Made by a program: the position numbers and the translations under genes. A stretch of 64,000 bases of DNA, from NCBI RefSeq assembly GCF_045348435.1, contig NZ_CP157484.1:1922001-1986000 (forward strand), in the 5' to 3' direction. Each line of letters opens with the position of its first letter. Within the stretch, counting starts at the first letter, position 1. The notes under the pieces were generated by a model. The model had not been told where the DNA came from, made no database searches, and was given only the letters and a program-made list of their open reading frames with translations. Shown piece after piece: positions 59,694 to 64,000 of this stretch. The DNA is from Alsobacter sp045348435 (GTDB taxonomy: Bacteria; Pseudomonadota; Alphaproteobacteria; Rhizobiales; Beijerinckiaceae).

Positions 59694-60737
59694 ATGAAGC
59701 ATTTCGTCCTCGCCGCCGCAGCGGCCGTCATGTGGCTCGCGCCACATGCCGTCCAGGCGGCCCCGCCCGCCCCCTATGAGCCCGACCAGGCCATGGTCGA
59801 CGCCGCCAAGAAAGAGGGCAAGGTCGTCTGGTACACGTCCACGGACGTCCAGGTGTCCGAGAAGATGGCCAAGGCCTTCGAGGCCAAGTATCCGGGCATC
59901 GACGTCCAGGTCGAACGCTCCGGCGCCGAGCGCGTCTATCAGCGCATCAACCAGGAATACGGCAGCAAGATCTACAACGCCGACGTCATCGAGACGTCGG
60001 ACGCCGTGCACTTCCTGGTGTTCAAGCGCGAGGGCATCCTGGCCCAGGCGTTGCCCTCCGACGTCGCCAAGAGCTGGCCCGCCGAGGCCAAGGATCCCGA
60101 CGGCTACTACGCGGCCTACCGCGCCCATCTTTCGGTGATCGGCTACAACACCAAGCAGGTGAAGGCCGAGGACGCCCCCAAGAGCCACGCCGACCTGCTG
60201 CTCCCCAAGTGGAAGAACCGCATGGTCAAGGCGCATCCGGGCTATAGCGGCACGGTGCTCACCGGCACGGCGGCGTTGAGCAAGCTGCTCGGCTGGGAGT
60301 TCTTCGAGAAGCTCGGCCAGCAGAAGGTCATGCAGGTCCAGTCCTCCACCGAGCCGCCGAAGAAGCTCGCGCAGGGCGAGCGCTCCATCATGGCGGACGG
60401 CAACGAGTACAACCTCTTCCTGCTGCGCGAGACCGGCGTGCCGATCGAGGTCGTCTACGCCCAGGAGGGCAGCCCCATCGCAATCGGGCATGCGGGCCTG
60501 CTGAAGAACGCCGCGCACCCCAACGCCGGCAAGCTCTTCTACGCCTTCATGTACACCCAGGAGGCCCAGCAACTCGCCAGCGACGTCGGCGGCCTGCGCT
60601 CCTTCCACCCGGGCGTGAAGGAGAAGGAGGGCCGCGTGCCGCTCTCCAAGATCAAGGTGCTGTTCACCGACCCGGCCGAGGTCGAGAAGCAGATCGAGAC
60701 GATCAAGAAGAAGTACGAGGAATATTTCGGGACCTAG
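59694..60737 (+). CDS. Extracellular solute-binding protein (Fe3+/thiamine class)
   Basis: A 347-residue periplasmic receptor with a signal peptide (KHFVLAAAAAVMWLAPHAVQA). DAAKKEGKVVWYTSTDVQVSEKMAKAFEAKYPGIDVQVERSGAERVYQRINQEY matches the AfuA/FbpA-type fold. There is no obvious iron-binding Tyr-Tyr pair in the usual place, so iron is not assured. Related receptors take organic acids, 2-aminoethylphosphonate, thiamine or putrescine. It follows the ATPase at 17 bases. A strong hairpin separates it from the permease gene. Confidence 0.85.
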   Translation: MKHFVLAAAAAVMWLAPHAVQAAPPAPYEPDQAMVDAAKKEGKVVWYTSTDVQVSEKMAKAFEAKYPGIDVQVERSGAERVYQRINQEYGSKIYNADVIETSDAVHFLVFKREGILAQALPSDVAKSWPAEAKDPDGYYAAYRAHLSVIGYNTKQVKAEDAPKSHADLLLPKWKNRMVKAHPGYSGTVLTGTAALSKLLGWEFFEKLGQQKVMQVQSSTEPPKKLAQGERSIMADGNEYNLFLLRETGVPIEVVYAQEGSPIAIGHAGLLKNAAHPNAGKLFYAFMYTQEAQQLASDVGGLRSFHPGVKEKEGRVPLSKIKVLFTDPAEVEKQIETIKKKYEEYFGT

Positions 60738-60750
60738 TCCACCACTCCGG

Positions 60751-60775
60751 CGCCCGGCGGCCAGTTCGCCGGGCG
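60751..60775 (+). terminator. Intercistronic hairpin after the binding-protein gene
   Basis: CGCCCGGCG (60751-60759) pairs perfectly with CGCCGGGCG (60767-60775), loop 7 bases, followed by TCCTT. It lies between the binding-protein and permease genes. Confidence 0.5.
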
Positions 60776-60810
60776 TCCTTCACGACGGCGAAGGGCGAGG
60801 AATCTCCGGA

Positions 60811-62532
60811 ATGACGGTTGCGATCGAACGGACACTGCCGGTGCGGCGCTTCGCCTTCGACTGGTCGAAGCCCGTTTTCATCTCTCTCGTGCTCGTGCTG
60901 GGCGGCCTTGTCCTGCTGCCGCTGTTCTGGCTCGCCTATTACAGCGTGCTCGCCAAGGACGGCACGCTCTCGCTGGAGAATTTCCGCGCCCTCGTCACCG
61001 ACCCGACCCTGCGCAAGCCCTACCTGATCGCCATGGGGATGGCGCTCGCCACCGGCGCGCTGTCCTGCCTCATCGCCACCCCGCTGGCCTGGCTCACGGC
61101 CCGGACGGACCTGCCCGGCCGCGGCGTGGTGCGGGCCTTCGTGACGGCGTCCTTTGTGACGCCGCCCTTCCTGGGCGCCATCGCGTGGGAGATCCTGGCC
61201 GCGCCCAACAGCGGCATTCTGAACGAGATCTACCGCTGGGCCTTCGGCCTGGAGCAGTACGAGTACCTCTTCGACATCTACACCTTCGAGGGGCTCGTCT
61301 TCGCGCTGTCGTGCTACACGTTCCCGTACGTTTTCACGCTGGTCGCCAACGCGCTGGACCGCGTGCCGACGGACCTGGAGGAGGCCTCCGCCATGCTGGG
61401 CGGCGGCGTCTGGACCACGCTGCGCAAGGTGACGCTGCCGCTGGTGCTGCCCGCCATGCTGGCCGGCGGCCTCGTCGCGATCCTGCAGGCGCTCACCATG
61501 TTCGGCACGCCCGCCATCCTGGCGCTGCCGGCGGGCTTCCACGTCATCACGACCAAGATCTGGAGCCTGTTCCAGTATCCGCCCAAGCCCGGCCTGGCGG
61601 CCGCCAGCGCCTTGCCGCTGCTGCTGATCACCATCTTTCTCATCTGGGCGCAGGCCAAGATCATCGGCCGGCGGGGCTACACCACGGTGGGCGGCAAGAG
61701 CGGCGCGGCCCGCATCACCCCCCTTGGCCGATATCGCTGGGTCGCGGTGGCGTTCGTGGCCGTGGTGCTCAGCATCACGGTGGTCATCCCGTATCTCGCG
61801 CTGCTCAAGACCGCGCTCACCCGCACGGTGTCGGAGCCGCTGACCTGGTCGAGCTTCACGCTGCACCACGTCAACTTCGTGCTGTTCGAGTTCTCGGCGA
61901 CGCGCCTGGCGCTGCAGAACACGCTGGTGCTCGGCGTCATGACCGCGACGGCCGGCACCGCCATCGCGCTGCTCGTGTCCTATCTGGTCGCCCGCCGCTC
62001 CGTCCCGGGCGCGGCGCTGCTCGGTTACCTCGCCACCGCGCCGGTGGCGATCCCCGGCATCGTGCTGGGCGTGGGGCTGTTCCTCAGCTACTCCAGCCCG
62101 CCCTTCATGCTCTACGGCACGATCTGGATCCTGTTCATCGCCTTTCTGACCATCGAGATGCCGGCCGGCTACCAGCAGCTGTCCTCGGCGTTCAAGAGCA
62201 TCCATCCCGAGCTCGAGGAGGCGAGCCGCATCCTCGGCGCCACCCGCATGATGGCGCTGCGCCAGATCACCGCCCCGCTGCTGCGCACCAGCGTGGTGGC
62301 CACCTGGTGCTTCGTGTTCATCGGCACCATCCGGGAGCTTTCGGCCACGATCCTGCTCACCACCGCCGAAACCAAGCTGGTGTCGGTGATCATCTACGAC
62401 CTCAACGAAAGCGGCGACCTTGGCGCCATCTCGGTGCTCGGCCTCCTGCTGCTGGTCGTGTCCTTCGCGATCGTGCTGCTAGCGAACAGGTTGCCGGTGC
62501 TGGGCGGCCGGAGGATCACGGCGCTGCGGTGA
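60811..62532 (+). CDS. ABC transporter permease, double domain (FbpB/ThiP-like)
   Basis: A 573-residue permease with about twelve helices, two fused BPD_transp_1 units. The first EAA loop is DLEEASAMLGGGVWTTLRKVTLPLVLPAM and the second ELEEASRILGATRMMALRQITAPLLR. The family is the FbpB/ThiP/PotC class. It acts with the ATPase and receptor encoded just upstream. The gene ends at 62532, eight bases before a palindromic repeat. Confidence 0.87.
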   Translation: MTVAIERTLPVRRFAFDWSKPVFISLVLVLGGLVLLPLFWLAYYSVLAKDGTLSLENFRALVTDPTLRKPYLIAMGMALATGALSCLIATPLAWLTARTDLPGRGVVRAFVTASFVTPPFLGAIAWEILAAPNSGILNEIYRWAFGLEQYEYLFDIYTFEGLVFALSCYTFPYVFTLVANALDRVPTDLEEASAMLGGGVWTTLRKVTLPLVLPAMLAGGLVAILQALTMFGTPAILALPAGFHVITTKIWSLFQYPPKPGLAAASALPLLLITIFLIWAQAKIIGRRGYTTVGGKSGAARITPLGRYRWVAVAFVAVVLSITVVIPYLALLKTALTRTVSEPLTWSSFTLHHVNFVLFEFSATRLALQNTLVLGVMTATAGTAIALLVSYLVARRSVPGAALLGYLATAPVAIPGIVLGVGLFLSYSSPPFMLYGTIWILFIAFLTIEMPAGYQQLSSAFKSIHPELEEASRILGATRMMALRQITAPLLRTSVVATWCFVFIGTIRELSATILLTTAETKLVSVIIYDLNESGDLGAISVLGLLLLVVSFAIVLLANRLPVLGGRRITALR

Positions 62533-62540
62533 GCCTCGCC

Positions 62541-62663
62541 GTCATCCCCGGCCGGAGCCGCGCAGCGGCGGAGGGGAAGGGGATCCAGGCGATTTCGCCG
62601 ATAAGGCGTCCTGCCCAGCCACTCTGGATCCCCTTCCCGCGCCTGCGGCGCGCCGGGGATGAC
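62541..62663. repeat. Dispersed palindromic repeat, copy 2
   Basis: The left arm starts GTCATCCCCGGC and reaches AAGGGGATCCAG; the right arm CTGGATCCCCTTCCCGC... ends CCGGGGATGAC. Arms match those of copy 1 at 14767-14882, while the middle differs. It fills the whole gap between the convergent ABC permease and GntR genes and may act as a terminator. Confidence 0.75.
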
Positions 62664-62670
62664 GGAAAGG

Positions 62671-63330
62671 TCACTTCCCGAACAGCGCGTCCTTGCTGGT
62701 GAGCACGTGCTCCTCCATCTCGCGGCGGGCCGCCTCGGCGTCGTGCTTCTTCAGCGCGGCCAGGATGCGGCGGTGCTCGGCGTTGGAGACCTTCATGCGG
62801 CCGGGCGCATCCAGCGTGCGGCGGCGGAACAGGTGGGCTTCGCGCTGGATGGCGTTGCTGAGCGACAGAAGACGGTCATTGCCCGTGAAGCTGACGATCT
62901 TCTCGTGGAACCGGAGGTTCAGCGGATAAAAGGCGTTCAGGTCCTCGGCCTTGGCGGCCTTGTCCATGTCGCCGATCAGCGTCTGCAGCTCGGCCGCCTG
63001 CGCGGTCGTGATGATGGGCGCCAGCAGCCGACCGGCCATGCCCATCAGCGAGGCGCGGATGTCGTAGAGCTCGGCGGCGGCCTTGTTGTCGAGTTCGCGC
63101 ACGAACACGCCGCGGTTCACCACCACCTCGACGAGGCCGCTCTGCTCCAGCCCCCGGCAGGCTTCCCGGATGGGGCCGCGGCTGACGCCCAGCCGCGTCG
63201 CCAGCGCGTTTTCATTGAGGCGGTCGCCGCCCGCAAGTTCGCCCATCTCGATCATGCGCTCGAGCTCGCGGCGCACCAGCGAGGTGAGCGACTCGGTGCG
63301 GCGGATCTTCAGGGCGAGCGTCGGGTCCAC
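62671..63330 (-). CDS. GntR family transcriptional regulator, FCD domain (paralog of the 50356 protein)
   Basis: A 219-residue FadR-subfamily regulator: SLTSLVRRELERMIEMGELAGGDRLNENALATRLGVSRGPIREACRGLEQSGLVEVVVNRGVFVRELD in family order, then an FCD domain with FHEKIVSFTGNDRLL and VSNAEHRRILAAL. Similarity to the regulator at 50356 covers the whole length. GTG 63330 is the start nearest to the fold; a farther TTG is possible. It is divergent from PrpD copy 3 with the third operator copy between them. Confidence 0.86.
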   Translation of the reverse strand: MDPTLALKIRRTESLTSLVRRELERMIEMGELAGGDRLNENALATRLGVSRGPIREACRGLEQSGLVEVVVNRGVFVRELDNKAAAELYDIRASLMGMAGRLLAPIITTAQAAELQTLIGDMDKAAKAEDLNAFYPLNLRFHEKIVSFTGNDRLLSLSNAIQREAHLFRRRTLDAPGRMKVSNAEHRRILAALKKHDAEAARREMEEHVLTSKDALFGK

Positions 63331-63409
63331 GGGCGTTCCGCAATTGACCAAAGAGGCAACCTTCCTGAACGCAGATCGACATCCGCGCAAGCAAAATCGG
63401 TGGCGAAAA

Positions 63410-63423
63410 ACTGTTGACAATTC
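63410..63423. promoter_or_regulatory. Island operator, copy 3 (ACTGTTGACAATTC)
   Basis: CTGTTGACAAT keeps the core of copies 1 and 2 with one change (C for T) and weaker outer arms. It lies 80 bases before the GntR start and 97 bases before PrpD copy 3, in the divergent promoter region. Confidence 0.55.
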
Positions 63424-63519
63424 ACAATGTGGCGACGAGCCTGCAGGAGAACGCGGCGCCAAGCCGCGCGAAGCATTCGCCTGCTCAAAGGCCTGGCGAA
63501 CGCCAGGGAGGAGATCGAG

Positions 63520-64000
63520 ATGAGCGCCAAAACCGCCGCGGATCGCGCCGACACGACATGGTACGTCGCCGAATTCGTTCATGACGCCCAGGCGTCGGAT
63601 CTGCCGTCCGACGTCGTCGCGCTCGGCAAGAAGTCGATCCTGGACGGGCTCGGGCTGGCGCTCTCCGGATCGGTGGCGCGCAGCGGCGAACTCGTTCGCC
63701 GACACCTCGACGACCTCGCGCTGGGCGATGGGCCCGCCACCGTGATCGGCACCAACCGCCGCGTCGCGCCTCGCTTCGCGGCCTTCGCAAACGGCGTCGG
63801 CGTCCATGCGGACGACTACGACGACACCCAGCTCGCCGTGGCGTCGGACCGCGTCTACGGCCTGCTCACGCACCCGACCGCGCCGGCGCTGCCGGCCGCG
63901 CTCGCCATGGGCGAAGCCAAGGGCGCGAGCGGCCGCGACGTGATGCTGGCCTACCATCTGGGCGTCGAGGTGGAGTGCAAGATCGCCGAGGCGATCGATC
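63520..64000 (+). CDS. MmgE/PrpD family protein (copy 3), cut by window edge
   Basis: The first 160 codons of a PrpD-fold enzyme, starting at ATG 63520 after GGGAGGAGATCGAG. It reads AEFVHDAQASDLPSDVVALGKKSILDGLGLALSG, then VHADDYDDTQLAVASDRVYGLLTHPTAPALPAAL and ECKIAEAID. It closely matches copy 1 at 51046 (DDTQ, RVYGLLTHP, VECKI), so the two are paralogs. It is divergent from its neighbouring GntR gene, and the operator lies between. The rest of the gene is outside the window. Confidence 0.85.
   Translation, partial: MSAKTAADRADTTWYVAEFVHDAQASDLPSDVVALGKKSILDGLGLALSGSVARSGELVRRHLDDLALGDGPATVIGTNRRVAPRFAAFANGVGVHADDYDDTQLAVASDRVYGLLTHPTAPALPAALAMGEAKGASGRDVMLAYHLGVEVECKIAEAID

Noticed and set aside
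58615..62532. Naming the ABC system an iron(III) importer
   Set aside because: The receptor lacks an obvious iron-binding Tyr pair and the context is organic-acid metabolism; class-level naming is all that is justified.
1..64000. tRNA, rRNA, CRISPR, prophage, insertion sequence or plasmid genes
   Set aside because: No clover-leaf with CCA-like end, no regularly spaced repeats, no transposase or integrase motif was seen.

Overview
The window is about 67-68% G+C by eye and tightly packed with genes. It is rich in ABC uptake systems, GntR/FCD and LysR regulators, FadR-like operators and dispersed palindromes that carry ggatcccctt cores. Gene content (DUF849, MmgE/PrpD, tripartite tricarboxylate carriers, YdeP-type molybdoenzyme, a PHA-system protein, manganese catalase) suggests an alphaproteobacterium of the Hyphomicrobiales (Rhizobiales). 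That is inferred from gene content, not from a marker gene. I see no rRNA, tRNA, CRISPR, insertion sequence or phage gene.

Layout. (1) 1-1543: end of a small membrane protein, an exported protein that looks frameshifted, and a membrane-anchored cytochrome c. (2) 1764-3377: an MFS exporter with an extra C-terminal domain. (3) 3499-11932: a catabolic island. A Liv-type ABC importer, with permease and both ATPases fused in one 846-residue chain, is followed by a lambda-crystallin/carnitine-type dehydrogenase and a beta-keto acid cleavage enzyme (DUF849). A divergent GntR regulator and SDR lie upstream. (4) 11988-15758: hydrolase/LysR pair, a racemase-fold protein without catalytic cysteines, a 770-base gene-free stretch with repeats, and a PHA-system protein. 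(5) 15920-23780: a dipeptide-type ABC importer with an M20 peptidase and a divergent LysR. (6) 23897-30838: a sugar-acid operon (binding protein, two permeases, enolase-superfamily dehydratase, SDR, D-2-hydroxyacid dehydrogenase) with a divergent GntR and no ATPase gene. (7) 30893-39794: FdhF/YdeP-like oxidoreductase, diheme cytochrome c, an L,D-transpeptidase variant, an epoxide-hydrolase-like protein, a cNMP-domain/thioredoxin-reductase-like fusion, and a LysR/flavin-split-barrel pair. (8) 39836-49108: one long operon encoding a citrate-synthase-fold lyase, a phenylacetate-CoA-ligase-like enzyme, a five-gene Liv importer, a PEP-mutase/isocitrate-lyase-family enzyme and a DUF72 protein, with a divergent GntR. 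(9) 49211-50134: manganese catalase. (10) 50316-64000: an organic-acid island with two paralogous GntR regulators, three MmgE/PrpD proteins, a complete TctCBA carrier, an atypical SDR, a TauE-like permease and a Fe3+/thiamine-class ABC importer.

The most notable signal is in region 10. A near-identical operator, core TTGTTGACAA, occurs before the first GntR gene, before the ABC operon, and between the second GntR gene and the third MmgE/PrpD gene. This suggests a single regulon in which two related regulators control two unrelated transporters and a set of PrpD-fold enzymes. Region 8 is the second candidate for an undescribed pathway: import, CoA activation, then cleavage by a citrate-synthase-fold lyase whose catalytic Asp position is Ser.
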